A DNA stretch of 64,000 nucleotides from Turbatrix aceti (GCA_963969345.1 OZ017769.1:6017725-6081724); one strand, 5' to 3'. Positions 34,784-48,500 are shown, numbered from the stretch's first letter. Notes: generated from the letters alone by a model not told the origin. Program-made: numbers and translations.

Positions 34784-34819
34784 GTGAATAGAAGCAATGA
34801 CCCACGAAAGTGGCTTCAG

Positions 34820-35311
34820 ATGGCTGAAACAGCCTCAAAAGCAACCCCATCCACGGCTGATCCTCCATCTTCGGCGACGGAGTCGGGTTTTGAGTTCCTA
34901 GATCACACTGCGGATGTCCAGCTGCACGCGTGGGGTCCTGACCTGCGGGTCGCCATCGAGCAGCTGGTCGCCGCGTTCTACGCCTACCAGATCGAGGACA
35001 CGTCTTTCATAGCGGATGACTACTCGATGGACATTTCCGCGAGTGGACACGACGTGGAATCCATGATCTACAACCTGCTCGTAGAGTGCCTCTTCGTCTT
35101 CGAGACAGAGCCCTTCTTCATCGGCAAAAGCGTGCAGGTCGTCGACTTTGACCCGATCGCCCATAAAATCAGTATCCGGGCTCGGGGCGAATCTTTTGAC
35201 AGATCCAGGCACCCACCCGGCACCGCGATCAAGGCAATCACGTTCGCGAGCATGCAAATCCACGAAAACATTGACGACAAAGCACATGTTTACGTCATTG
35301 TTGACATTTGA
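34820..35311 (+). CDS. ZBTB8OS: Archease, RtcB tRNA-ligase cofactor
   Basis: Intronless, 163 residues. After a variable Ala/Ser/Pro N-terminus, FEFLDHTADVQLHAWGPDL is the family signature. It continues EQLVAAFYAY, ESMIYNLLVECLFVFETEPFFI, ARGESFDRSRHPPGTAIKAITF and the C-terminal VYVIVDI. The Asp of DHTAD, the His of the KHP/RHP motif and the final Asp are the metal-binding set of the family. Archease drives guanylylation and multiple turnover of the RtcB ligase in tRNA splicing and XBP1 mRNA splicing. The first ATG in good context is 34820; an in-frame GTG at 34784 belongs to the flanking repeat junction. AATAAA at 35333 follows closely. Confidence 0.95.
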   Translation: MAETASKATPSTADPPSSATESGFEFLDHTADVQLHAWGPDLRVAIEQLVAAFYAYQIEDTSFIADDYSMDISASGHDVESMIYNLLVECLFVFETEPFFIGKSVQVVDFDPIAHKISIRARGESFDRSRHPPGTAIKAITFASMQIHENIDDKAHVYVIVDI

Positions 35312-35332
35312 ACGGCATATCAGTGTTGAAAA

Positions 35333-35338
35333 AATAAA
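35333..35338 (+). terminator. Poly(A) signal of archease
   Basis: AATAAA 22 bp after the stop, implying a very short 3' UTR. The next + strand gene starts under 200 bp later. Confidence 0.5.
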
Positions 35339-35527
35339 CGGTTCTTTTTTTAAACTGGCACGTGCAAAGAATTTTATTTACGACTCATTTGGCGCCAAGT
35401 TTTTGTTGTGCGTCCGTTTCATTTGTCCCAGCACGAAAAGCGCGCATCGAGTTTTCAAAAAAGCATACACCGCTTTTTGGTAGCTTTTTGCATTTTGTTG
35501 TTTGCTTTTCTTGTTTTGCACTCTACA

Positions 35528-36481
35528 ATGCCCAGAAAATCTAAGGTAATTTATTTTGATATTTATACATCAGCTTTTAGTACCACCAATTTCAGGAAGA
35601 AGCGTCGACTTCGGTCAATGACGACGATCTCATTCTTCAGTTTGCATCCAAGGTTTGTATTCATTTTCTGTTTTTTTAATAGAAATTCATGTTTTGTTTT
35701 CAGCTCGACCAAGCAGGACTCGCTCTCATAAAGTCGTCGAAAATCAAGTGCGCCGATCTGGACGGCTTCGATCTGAAACGCGACGTCGTTGGCCTCGAGG
35801 AAATTCTCAAAATCCGCCACGAACTCGAATCCAGAGTGCGCAACTTTGACGAGGAAGGCAAAACCGCCGTCAACCTGAGCGATGCTGCCTTTGCTGGAGC
35901 GAAGCTCGCTTGCGAGGAAGCCGTGATGACTCGCGGAAAGCTGAAGCGTGTCGCCAGTGCGCTTGGCGTCAGTGACGACGCGTTCCTCTACAACTGCGAA
36001 TCGCTCTGGGACTGCAAGTCATGGAACAAACACGCCCTCAACCTTGCCAAGTAAGTTTCCCTGTTTTTGATGCAATGTGGTTATCATGGCTTTCTTTTGT
36101 AGGCGCCGAAAGGAGGACATCATCGAGTCCTTCGTCGACCTCCAGAACCAGCTCAAGTTCAAGCGAAGCGTCCTGCAGCACGTCGAGGAGAAGTACGCCG
36201 AACTCAACGCCCCCAAGCTCACCCGCAGGTCGGCGGCTGCCCGGCTCAACAATACGCCCAACCATCCGAAGCGCAAGAATTCTACGAGGACGCCCCGCCG
36301 CCGAGGCCAGGTGAATCCCCTCTCGCACACGCGAATCATGGATGACTACGCTGATTGCCTTGCATCGATGGTCGCCGACCGACGCAAGAGCGTGCCCATG
36401 GTCAAGCGGGGCTCGCTCAAGCCCCAGCGCTTGTTCGATGATCTTGACGACAAGGAAAACGAGGTTGGAGCTTCTAAATAG
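35528..36481 (+). CDS. Orphan 266-residue basic coiled-coil protein with C-terminal KEN motif
   Basis: Exons 35528-35545, 35596-35652, 35704-36050 and 36103-36481 join in phase. I do not recognise the family. It starts MPRKSKEEAS. A helical region (LILQFASKLDQAGLALIKSS and following) has heptad-like spacing, and exon 4 opens with another helix, EDIIESFVDLQNQLKFKRSV. The C-terminal third is strongly basic (KRKNSTRTPRRRGQ), with a second basic patch near VKRGSLKPQRLF, and ends DDLDDKENEVGASK. KEN followed by an acidic context is the APC/C degradation motif, so a nuclear, cell-cycle-controlled protein is a reasonable inference only. It lies 216 bp downstream of archease on the same strand. AATAAA at 36534. 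Confidence 0.75.
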
Positions 36482-36533
36482 CCACTTGCGTGGTTTATTT
36501 TGTATACGCACTTCACAAATCCCATTTGTTTTA

Positions 36534-36539
36534 AATAAA
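36534..36539 (+). terminator. Poly(A) signal of the KEN-motif orphan
   Basis: AATAAA 53 bp after the stop codon. The remaining spacer to 36826 is A+T-rich and shows nothing else. Confidence 0.5.
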
Positions 36540-36825
36540 AACTGGAGCTCTTGATGAAGTAAAATATTCGTTTTAAAAAATGTTATCGAAAAAAATGCTC
36601 AGGGAAGCCTAAATAATTCGAAAATGGGTAAAAATATGCAAAAAAAACAAATCATGCTTTTTTGTACTCTTTTTTCAATTTTTGAGCACATCATATTTTC
36701 TTTGGCACAATGCGACCCGTTTTAGCCTCCTGCCCTCGATTTTCCATTGTTTACGCGTTATTTGATCCCCAAAAGATGTTTTTGTCTCGCAAGGAAAATA
36801 TTTATATTGACAAGGCGTGAAAGCA

Positions 36826-36945
36826 TTAATTATGTCATACGAGCCGCGGAGGACGACGACCCACCAATCAACCAACCCAAACCACAAGGCGACAAGGTAG
36901 ATTGGTGAGTCGTCGTCCTCCGCGGCTCGTACGACAATTACATAA
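36826..36945. ncRNA. Candidate long hairpin (pre-miRNA-like) beside cathepsin L
   Basis: ACGAGCCGCGGAGGACGACG (from 36839) pairs perfectly with CGTCGTCCTCCGCGGCTCGT (to 36930). Pairing extends inward through CCACCAAT/ATTGGTGA with one mismatch and outward imperfectly through ATGTCAT/ACGACAATTACAT. The arms total about 40 bp and the loop is about 30 nt. It lies just past the cathepsin L stop codon on that gene's 3' side. Stem length and imperfection resemble a microRNA precursor, but a foldback remnant or a 3'-UTR structure is equally possible. Confidence 0.4.
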
Positions 36946-36956
36946 AATCATCGTGA

Positions 36957-38345
<1,389 letters not shown>

Positions 38346-39176
38346 TTTGATAAGATGAAAACTAAGCTGTTGCCTTCTCGACCGTCTGATAGGGGTCTTC
38401 GACAAGCTGCTTGTGCTAGTTGTTTCGCGAAATTCTGCTTTTATGCACCCGGGCTTTGGGCCGCCCCTAATTTGTTGTCGCGTGATCTTGTGATTGACTG
38501 GCGACCGTCCGTGATCGTCTGTCAGTCCGTCAAGATCCTTATCGAAAAGGCAAGCGAACGAGCAGTTGCCAGACGTTACCCGGCAAAGCTAAACAGATAT
38601 TTAGTGTCCAGCCGGGTCGGGGCAAAGCGACCGACCGACCACATGGCCGTAGCACGCAATGCCGATCAGCTGTTGCATCAAAGCCGGAGACTGACTGACT
38701 GAGGAACATCTGCATCGTCGCACGCGAAAGCCAGACAGCTGAACCCGAGCAGATGATCACGTGAGGGAAAGCAGACACGGATCACGGGTTTAAATTAATT
38801 TTGTCTTTGGAGTTTGATGGACTTTTGCGTTTGTTGATCGAACAGTTGTAAATAAACACGGGGTTTCTTATCAGTGGACATGACATGAGGGGTAATAGCA
38901 GTGCTCGTTGAGTATGAGGGGGTGCGCCGTGGCTCCGTGCACTTTGTACAACTTTGATAGCACGAAACAGGTACTTGGATACAAATATGGGAAAATTGTT
39001 TGCAGCGTCATAGATGGCATTTAACTTTCACTTCACAGAAGTGAGTTATAAAGACTGGAAAATAAAAAGAGCAGAAGAACGTAGTATTGCGTGGCGTGGC
39101 GTCTGCAGGCGTCACGCATTCTGTGGAATGTACAACTCCGTGACTGGCACACAACAGGCAGTAGACAGAAGCGTTT
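38346..39176. other. Upstream region of cathepsin L and 3' flank of the 7TM gene
   Basis: No credible exon. It presumably contains the cathepsin L promoter and the 3' UTR of the next minus-strand gene. Confidence 0.45.
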
Positions 39177-40285
39177 TTACTGAATCGTGACGTCATTCAT
39201 TGTATTGTGACTTCCACGGCTTCCAGCTTTCGACTGCGTAATCGTAGTGATTCTAACCCCAGTAGATTCCACTCTGTTACCGTTGTTCGAAACAAGCGAA
39301 AACGTTTGAACGCGTCTGCAAACGCGCAGAAGCTCCGCGCGCAGCATTTTACACGTCGAGACAAGCATCCAGGGCGAGAGGAAGGTATCTGCGTCGTAAG
39401 CGTAGTTCTGGAACTCCATGAGGTTGTTTTTGGTCACGTCGTCGAGGGGCAGGATGTAGACCATCTGTAAACAGGTTATCGAATGTTCTGGCGCTTATGA
39501 AAGTGAACAAGGTAAAAAAAAAATCTTACGAAAGTGAACGCGAAAATCAAATCGGTGATAAACGTGAGAAGGGAGAAGAAACAGAGCTGACGCTCGTGTT
39601 TGTGCTGCACGTAGGAACGCGACGAGTTGAGCAACTTGCTTTTCACCGCCATCTTGAAAAATGTGACCATATTGAGTACAAAAGACACAATGGTTGTGGC
39701 GAAACAGACTCCCAGCTGGACCATTGAGGTCCTCCAGAAGTTGAACTTGCGACGCGTGTTCAGATGATACCCCACAACTACGGCACTTCCATTGGGCAAC
39801 GTAGCTTGAATCGAAAAAATCTCGTATCCCAGCGCCGGTGCATTCCACGTCAGCGCAAAGCTGGCGACGATCGTGCCAATGATGAAACATGCACCGTAGG
39901 AGCTCCAGAATTTCTTATACTTGTGCTCGAAAGTGAAAACACTCAGACGGTTGAACGTAAGTGTGACAGTAGTCAGACGCTGGTTGTAGAAAGCAGCGAT
40001 CGTAATCCACGCAAAAAGCGTAGGCCAGAGCGAAGGACAGTTTTCGAAGAGCAGCATGAAGCGCGTCATGAACGGCACCATGTGCCACACCGTGATCTTA
40101 AACATCAGCCCGCTGCCGATCTGGGAAGCAAAAATTACGGCATAAAGAGTCCAGAAAAAAGAATTAAAGTTTTTCTTGGCATTTCGGCCGAAGAAGATGG
40201 TGTAGATGATGGCGCAGTTAAGCACCAAGCTGGGCAGGATGTAGGCCAGCTGGAGGAATACTTTCCAGTTTGCATCCATTACCAT
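39177..40285 (-). CDS. Seven-transmembrane receptor, nematode Srg/Srv-like chemoreceptor type
   Basis: Exons 40285-39530 and 39464-39177 (minus) give 347 residues. Helices are visible at FLQLAYILPSLVLNCAIIYT, FWTLYAVIFASQIGSGLMF, LFAWITIAAFYNQRLTTVTL, SYGACFIIGTIVASFALTW, SMVQLGVCFATTIVSFVLNM, CFFSLLTFITDLIFAFTF and MVYILPLDD onward. After helix III, FNRLSVFTFEHKYKKFW takes the place of the DRY region, as in the Srg/Srv class. The last helix is shorter than the others. Helix I with the ILPSLVLN pattern is also typical. Ligand and coupling are unknown. An acceptor-like CTTCAG lies 8 nt before the ATG, so a 5' non-coding exon is likely. Confidence 0.7.
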
Positions 40286-41131
40286 GGCAGAATCTGAAGT
40301 AAGTCGGAAAGAAGAACACGACTTTTAAAAATTCAAATTGTACGCAACCTGAAAGAAAATCGTACCGTACTGCCCACTCAATGCGTAGTAGAACCTTACT
40401 GGGACCGTATTTTTGAAAGTGACATTTCGACGATAATTGATACAAAAACTCGTGCGTGTGCCTTATTTCCGTGCCATTTGCTTGCGTGTCAACCGTTTAC
40501 GAATCCTGAAGCTGATGCTGGATACAACTTGGGGTAAACGCTATTTCTAATTAGTTCCAAAAAAGTTTCTGTTTTGATTTACGAACTATAAAAACGGTTT
40601 TTCACCCCTCCCTGGTTCAATTGTACATAATATGATTGTATTCTGATCACCAAGCAATTCTCATGTGTATAACAATTTCCCTGTATTGTCCCAAAATCCA
40701 AAAAAAATCGTGTGAGTAAAACTTTATTCGCTCGACGTATTCTCTTTCAACGTTCGTATTTTTGAAACGGTACAACGGGGTTTTTTGGGTAAGGTGTTAC
40801 CGAGGTCTGTCGCGGTCTTTGCGAACCCGGCGTGGTCCTGAAGAATCAGGCCATGCCCGGCTTTGCCGAAGGAAGGGAGGCAAAGGCCACGGCGAGAAAA
40901 AAGGGAGTAAAGCTACTCAACAACCGGAAAGCAATTGAATAACGTTATTTGGGTATAGTAAAGGTGTATAAGATAGATAACGAGTTATGGACAACCACGG
41001 AATACTCATTGTGTGACTAAAAGCAAGGAGGCTGACTAGAATAACCATATTCGTATTTCTGTGAAGGGGAAGAACTGGCAATCTCCGAATTCGAATTCAT
41101 CTTCGTCTTCGGAGTCAATGATTGTTTGTTT
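40286..41131. other. Spacer between the 7TM gene and the RUN-domain gene
   Basis: Contains the 7TM promoter or 5' UTR and the 3' UTR of the RUN gene. A minus-strand AATAAA lies at 40728-40723. No coding exon is recognised. Confidence 0.45.
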
Positions 41132-44100
41132 TTACGCTCTCCTCGTTCGGCTGTAGAAAGCGTTCGTGGCCGGAGTCGTCGTCGGCCGGCGGGTCTCGTA
41201 GCGACAAGCAGCGGAGAGGCCGGCAGCGGCGCTCGGGGTGACAGTCGCGAAGGGCCGAGGCTGGGTGGCCGTGCGGCTGCTGCCGTACGAGCGACGGAAG
41301 AGAGGCAGCCGGGTTGGAGAGGCCGCCTTTGTCAGGAGCGTCGCCGTCGCAGATGGCTTGCGTAGGGTCGATGTCGGAGTTGGGGTCTTCGCCATCGAAG
41401 AGGTTGTTGTCGGGGTTGTGCTCGTGCTCGAGACAGCCGTCGACGAATGAATCGAAGAATTGGCCGATGACGAAGGGACTGGAATCCGGGACGGCCGGGT
41501 ACTCGACGTCGAAGTCGAAGAATCCTGCACCGCTGTAGGCGTGACGGGAGTCGTCACTTTGGCGGCGGATGATTTTGGGGTGGGAGTGTCCCTGACCTGA
41601 GCGACCTCAGGCACATGATCTTCTTCCTCGTCTTCGACCGCTGAGACAGGCTCAGCGAGTTTGGACGGCACGGATGAGCTCTTTGGTACGCGTGAGTCGG
41701 AAGCAAGGCGCGATGCCGAGCCCCACGTCCACGTGCTGCAGTCGGTGCCGGCACCGCTGTCGCCGCGCTCTCGCTTGTGGTGGTGCTTGGTGTGTCGCTG
41801 CTCGATGACGGTGAGCAATTCGAGAGACTCCACCATGCGCCAGAACAGACTGCGATAAGCCGTGTTGGCTCCCAGCACGAAAGCCTGCTCTGAATACAAC
41901 CTAGAGAGCACGTTCTCCTTCAGGATCACGTAAGACAGCCAGCCGTCGAGAGTTTTGAGTCTGAAATACGCGCCGGGTAATAAATTTAAAAAAATCCGTC
42001 AAACACTGAAAAGTACCTCAAAAGTTCGTTGAAGAATTTCTGAGAACGAGAATTTACAGGCTTCTCGCTAGCGTTGAGTTGCTTGACCACTTGGTAGACG
42101 CCCTGGCCACTGGTCGCGGGGCCGGGGGCCGTGACCGAGACGATGACGTCCCAGCAGGTTAGACCCCGGTTGAGGCCGTCGGCAAGGAGGGCTTCCAGCG
42201 CCACGCAGAGCACGTTCGAAGACGCCCCGCGCGCGATTTCGGCAACGCCTTCGACGACGCGCTCCACCAGATTCCGTTTTGCCGCGTAGTGAGGCAGTCC
42301 GATCATGGAGAGCTCCCGGGCGTGCAGCTTGAGTTTGGATGAGAAAAACTGCCGCGAAGCATCTTTTGACGCTGACGCCGAAGAAAGTCCGTCCGTAGTC
42401 GCTGATTTGGGTGGTGTGAACAGAGATTGCGTCTGACAACTGCAGAGCTGTTTCACACTGCTCGCATCGATTCCAGAGTCGTTGGAAGCGAGCGGGCAGC
42501 ACCGAGTGTGCGAAGTCGACCTGGGCACGCGAGGTGCCGTGATGGGGGAAATCGACGTTGGCGCTCTTGTAGAGCCCGTCAGATAGTGTGAGTTCTTCTG
42601 GAAGAATCCGCACGCGTCAACGACGTGTTTCGGGAGCAGGAAGGCCAGCGACGGCCAGTCTTCGATGTGCGACGGCCCGGAAGACGACGCAGCGCTGCCG
42701 AAGCCGCTTTCGCTGTCGGCGTCAAAGTCGGCGAGTTTTTGGTCGAGTTCGGCGAGCTGCTTGTCGTCCATGTAATCCGCCAGGTGGCTTTGTTTTGTCT
42801 GTTTCAGGACGTCCATCAGGTTGGGAAGCTGCAGCTTGCCGGTCGAGGCTTGGGAATGCTGGTGTTGTAGACAGAAGGAGGGCAACTGAAAAAAGAGCAT
42901 TTATTAGATCGATGAGATTTTCAGTGTGACATGTTTTTCAATTGACGAAACCCCTGGAAAAACGACTAACAACAAGGAATACATACAAAAGCACGCTTCA
43001 CACCCTCTGCATAAATTTTTGAAAAATGCTCAAAGCCACAAATGTTTTTTTTTTGAAAAATTAATTGAGACTCTGGATTCGTAAAAATCAATTTCATCCT
43101 CCTGACACGAATCAAACGACCACGACCCGGTCAAGGCCCTTCCTAATACCACCTTCTGCGGCGGACACGTCGTGGTCATGCTTGTTATACGACACGAGAT
43201 GTGTATACAAGACGAGTGCGGTTCCGCCGGCCAAAAACCCGAGAAGCAGAGTGCTTCCTTCCTTCCGTCCCCCCCCCCCATTTTCCGCCCGCATAAAAAA
43301 GGCTGACTATTCAGGTCTTCGGTTCATAGCCAGAAAGCGAGCAGAATGTCATTCATTGTCCAGGCACAAACCAAACCAGAAATCGCCTGCCTGTTCGCGG
43401 ACGACTTTTGACATGCGTTCTTTTGCCCGGATCTACTTTTTTTTATGTCGCAAGTAGTCCAAAATAATCTCGAGGCGGCCGATCGATCCTAAAAAGCCTC
43501 TGCCTGCCAACAGGTGACAAGCATCCCGAGCTAGAAAAAAAACAATAAACTTTCTGCGTTTCTGCGAGTCGTTCGACGCTCTCCGGCGCGTGTTTGTTTG
43601 CTGCAGCCAGCCAATCAAGCGCAAATGAATGATCGACGAGGTAATTAGGCCCTCGGGATCCCGGCTCAGCACCCACGCTTGGCCCGGCCCGGCTGCTGTT
43701 GCGATCATCATCGTTCTCATCAACGCAGCATGTCAGTCCATCATTCACTTCGCACCCTTTTACTCTCACTCACATCACCGGGTCTTCGCACCCACGTGAA
43801 AAAATAAATAAATGCAACGTCGTTCGTGTTGACATGAACCCTCACGCCCCGACTAACGCCGCTCGCGTCTGATCCATTGATTGACGAAATTAACTGTTCC
43901 CCGCAGTTGTTACAGAACGAATGTCAACAACGAGAAAGGTTCACGCACCTGCGCACACCTAAACTTGTTCGCGCGGCGGTTAGTCCCTGTTAATCTTTCC
44001 TGCCACAAAAAAAAAAACAAACAACATCACCCCATTTCGCAACTTGCAACAGAATCCGTCGTCTGCGTTGCGTCTGCGGTCAGAGAAACCGGTTGCGTTC

Positions 44101-45501
44101 GTTCGAAGCCCAAGAGCGGGCCTCTGGTCTCAGATTGCGCGGCTCCAAACAAGTGTGTATCCAAAATTAAGAGGCATTAGAGTCGAGCATTCATTCGTCA
44201 TCTCTCCGCGCGCATCGAAACAAAAAAAAATCGACCATCAAAGGCTGCTGTCTGTTTTTTTGTTCGTTCATCAGTTCGCAGAAGGAAAAAAAAAGTGTCA
44301 TGCATACCAGAGGCGCTTTGCTCTGAAGAACGGGAACTGAGTCAGGCTGACAGCCGCGACGACGGTGCAAAAAAAGAGAGAGCGGACATGAATGCCTACA
44401 GTCAGGAAGGAAGACGAGACGGATCTCAATCGGGTGGTATGGACGCGATGCACTCTGTCGTAGAAAAAAAATCAATGGATGGATGACTAGGCTTCATGAA
44501 ATCAGAGACCGCCGAAGCGAACATAGAGCACAGAACAAAGGCTTTGAACAGAGTTCTTCCTTCCGCCATGATTTTTTTCTAACAGGATAAAAAACGTGTC
44601 AATCAAGCTCCGGGCAACATTTTTTCGATCTGTCAACCTCGTCGCACGTTAGTCAGCAACAAACAACACAACCCAAAAAATTCCAGGTAACCCCGCCAAA
44701 ACCAACCTCAAATGGCAAGGAGAGAAACTTGAGATCAGGAGCTGGGTCGTGGAAGACGACGGGCGTCGGCGGGATGCCGCTGTCTTCCCGGGGAAGATGC
44801 CCGCCCGTCGTCGCCGTCTTGTCGCTGCCGCCGTCGGTCGGGTTTTTGGATTCAAGGTCGGCAAATGTCCTCCTCGGTGGTCGGAGAGGCGCGGCGTGGG
44901 TCTGCGAGACGGTGGACGCCGTGAGACTGGGCGTCTTCTGGATGCCCGCGGTGGAAGGCGGCACAAATCCGATCTCGTTATCGTTCACATCCACGTACCT
45001 GCCGTCGCCGAGATACGTCTCTGCGTAGGTGTAATCCGAGGGCTGGCGTTCGACAAAGTTGGCGACGAGACTCGCCGGCCTCTGGGTAGACGCCGAGGAT
45101 GGCATGCCGTTGTTGACCGGAGTGGGTTTTCTCAGTTCCGGTAAACTGTTGGTCTTGTCATCAAAGGGCAGATCGCTTGATTTTATCCTGCCCCAGGTCG
45201 TGAAGTTGTTGTCGACCTTTATTTCGGAAGTGTCGGTTCCGCCGCCGGGGAGAGTCGAGGTCGTCCACTGTCCTGAGTCCTCGAACATGAGCTTGTAGTC
45301 ATTCTTGTTCGTCTCACAGCGCTCTCTGATCTTTTCGAGGTCGAGTGAGTCCGTGCTGATGAGCGACGGGTCGAGCGCCATGCTCGAGAACAGACTCTGC
45401 TCGATGACGCTCGACTCGAATTCGAGCTGCGCGACATCCTGGTCGATGCCTGTCAGGTCGCAGCCGTCGCCGAGGAGTTTGAGAGAGTAGAGTTCGACCA
45501 T
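41132..45501 (-). CDS. RUN-domain protein, RUSC-like
   Basis: Exons 45501-44707, 42885-42017 and 41960-41132 (minus) join in phase to 830 residues. The 1.8-kb intron is the longest assigned in this gene. The N-terminal 260 residues are acidic and disordered (DLTGIDQDVAQLEFESS; PGGGTDTSEIK). Exon 2 contains the first half of a RUN domain: KRNLVERVVEGVAEIARGAS, LCVALEALLADGLNRGLTCWDVI, VYQVVKQLNASE. The domain continues over the junction as FFNELLRLKTLDGWLSYVIL and YRSLFWRMVESLELLTVI. The order NLVERV, LxxLLxxGL, WD, FFxELLxLKxLDxWL is close to RUSC1/2. The C-terminus is Ser/Thr/Pro-rich, and I see no SH3 domain. RUSC proteins are vesicle-traffic adaptors (AP-4, kinesin, Rab links); that role is inferred here. 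Confidence 0.75.
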
Positions 45502-48500
45502 TCACGCGTTCGCCCTTCTGCAAAAGGTCTCGTCTTCAGTCGGGTCGAATCGAGTCGGGAACGAATAAACGAATAACTCACGCGGCACGCATAACAGAAA
45601 CGAACGAACAACGCCCTCCGCGGCGTAATTAAAAATACTAAATTCGGAAATGCATGGGCACGCGTCCGGGGGGTTCCTAGAAAGGAAAGAGCTAGCTGCC
45701 TGCCCGGGTTCCCTTTCACTTTCAGGACCGAGATTTTTTGCAATTAAAATTCTATCTGTGTGGCAAGAAAAAAATGGCCAACAACGTAAAAAAAAACAAA
45801 ATGAAAAGAAAATACGGTCGCGCCAAAGCGAACGAAAGAACGCAATTATTATCACTCGTGAATCAGCGAGGCACGTCACTTGCAGCAGCAGCGGCGGCGC
45901 GAACCCGTGAAAGCACTGCAATGAAGCCCGACGTAAAAATAATAGTGTGAAGTGCTCAAAAATGTGGGAAAACAGACAGCAGACGGTAGCAGTATGAAAC
46001 CCTGCAAATACCGGGCGATACCGAAGGAGAGATAACCCCACGTTCATTCACCCAAGTTGACAGGAATGCAACGTATAATATGTACATGAATATGTCCTGT
46101 CCTGGTCACGATCCCACGATTGCTCCGATCGATTGCGCGCAACGAAACAACCAACGTATACGCGACATTGATGTAAGACGAATTACCCGTGTGCTGTAAT
46201 AACAGGGATAATAAAGAGCAGCAAAGTTGGATAACATCAACAGGACTTGGCCGGGCAGACCAAGCTGACAGGATTAAACACGGATTTCGCCAGAAACACG
46301 CCAAACATTGTCAGTGTCCACGAATTCGAGCGGGACGCGACGTGCCAAAACCGAAAACAAGAACAAGAAGCGGAGATGGGAAAAAAAGGAATAAACGCGC
46401 CGGGCAAGAAGGCAGGCGGCCGCGGTCGAGAAGGCTCCAAACAACCCCAGTCAATAACAAAACAGGCAGAAGAAGAGCACAGCAATGGCATGGATACACA
46501 CACTACGCAGCAGCAGCTGTCAGTCGTTGCTGCCAGCTGCCACTTTTCGAGAGCGGTGCCGGATGAACGACGACGGGGGACGGGACAGATAAGCCCGGTG
46601 GCAGCGGCACTTTAGACAGAAACAGACACGCACACAGCCGCGGCCAACGGCAGAAGCAGGCGCCTGTGCCAGCAGCGTTGGTTTGGAGATGGAAAAGTGT
46701 GTCATCAGCTGAGAGCGCTCTCTAGCTGCCCTGTGGCGGTGTCAACACAGTCGTGCGGAGAGGAGGGAGACGCGCGCACACCCCACCCAGCTCGGAAGGC
46801 TGAAGACAGCGCTCCTCTCACCGGACAGACTCCAATCGATGCACGAAGCCGAAAAACCGGTGTCCGGGCGTGTGGTGGGATCGCGGTGCGGTGCTTTTCA
46901 GCCTGGCTGCCCCGTGCGCGTATGTACCCTCGGCCGCACGAAAGCATGCGTTACTGCACAAACGAGGAGTCGCGCTCGTTCGAGATTCGCTATAGACTCG
47001 GCTCCTTCGAGGCAGGGGATGACATGTCATGCCCCGAGCGACTCTGACGGATAAGGACGGGCATCCATCCGGATGGCCTTGTTTTTTGGTGCTTTTTGCT
47101 GCGTCGCTGGTGTTTACATGGCTCTCTGTGCCGTGGCACGCCCGCTCGTGACTTTCGAAAGAGACGAGGCCGTCCGGGCGCGGCGTGAGTCAACAGACTG
47201 CCGACGGCACTTTTTTTTGCATCGGCATGGGCCACCGCAAAGTATTATAAGTTAGGTTCCTGGAAGCAAAAACCACCTCGGAGCAAGCTAATTGGATTGC
47301 GCTAACCGCTTTTGTCTGACTGGTTGGCCGGCAACAGTCGTCAAACTGCTTCTTAACTTTTCCCAAAACAACATTGCCAGGGGCGGCAGGGACAGGGACA
47401 GCCGAAGACGGATGATGACGGCATGCGCTCGGCGCAGCTTGCTCAATGGAGCGTAAACGGCAGATAAATAAGCCGGCGGCCACGGCCACGGCCGCGCTTT
47501 CAATGTTCGGGGACCATGGCGCCATGGAATTTGGTTGTTTGCAGCGCAAAAGCAAAAACGGGAGACTGACCGATGGCGCGCGCATTCATTGCCTTCTTCC
47601 CCCAAGGCCGCCTGACGTAGGGCTTCCGGTTGAGGCGCCTAGTTAGTAAGTGGCAGGATGCAATAAAATGGGGGCCAATTCGCGGCTCGGCTCTCACATC
47701 AACTGGTGGCCAGCTGGGACCAGCAGTGTCGGTCCTCGTCGGCGGGCGGCGGCGGTAAATAAAGACTGCCACCCTCGAGGGACATTGAAATCTGAAAAAA
47801 ATATCATTTGACTCCAGCGAAGCGCGATGAGCCGTCGATTGTCCTTTTCAGAATCCAATCCGAGACTCGGTGCGACTTCAAAAAGTCGGTCAGCATCCCA
47901 TCCTGCATTCCGAGCGATTAAATAAGTCAGGTCGTAAGCGTCGTTCGTTTTGCGATCAATTAGCAAACCACAACCACCTGTCTGTGAGGAATGAATGACT
48001 CACTCACGCGTGAGATTCCAATGACGGCGGTGACGGTAAACGGAGGTGTTCAAAGGGTAAGGTTGGGTTGGGGGTCGTTCGATCCACGTTTGTTTTCTTA
48101 TTTTTCTTAAAAATTGAACGAACGCGTAAGTGACACAGGGCAGGCAAGGTATGTATGTAAAAGACGGCTCGCTCGCTCAGCAGGTAGCATCATCCAAGAC
48201 AACCCAGGGGCGCCGGGGACTCAACGACACTGTAATCCACCAAAATACCCCCTTCCCCCGTGCAGGGGTCGGGGATGACGAGATCTCTCTCACCGAAGCA
48301 GCCTGCAATCATGGATTGAAAAGTGATTGATGCGCACGCACTCGATAAGTTGTGAAGTGCGTGCTGGGCTGCTTCCCACCCCAGATATCGCCCCCTGAGA
48401 CCTGAGTGGTTCCCATGGGGCAGCTAATAGCCCCCCCCTTCCTCAACCGGATCAAGGATCGAACCCGGCGATTGACCAGAATCAAGACACAGACACGCCA

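Noticed and set aside
34784..34819. 12-residue upstream extension of archease
   Set aside because: It begins with GTG at the edge of a repeat; the ATG at 34820 fits the family.
47694..47966. Minus-strand ORF with a plausible globular start (LIDRKTNDAYDLTYLI)
   Set aside because: It has no ATG at its start and no partner exon in phase, and I recognise no family.
48455..48490. GGTTCGATCC on the minus strand, resembling a tRNA B box
   Set aside because: No matching T-stem, A box or acceptor stem could be built around it.
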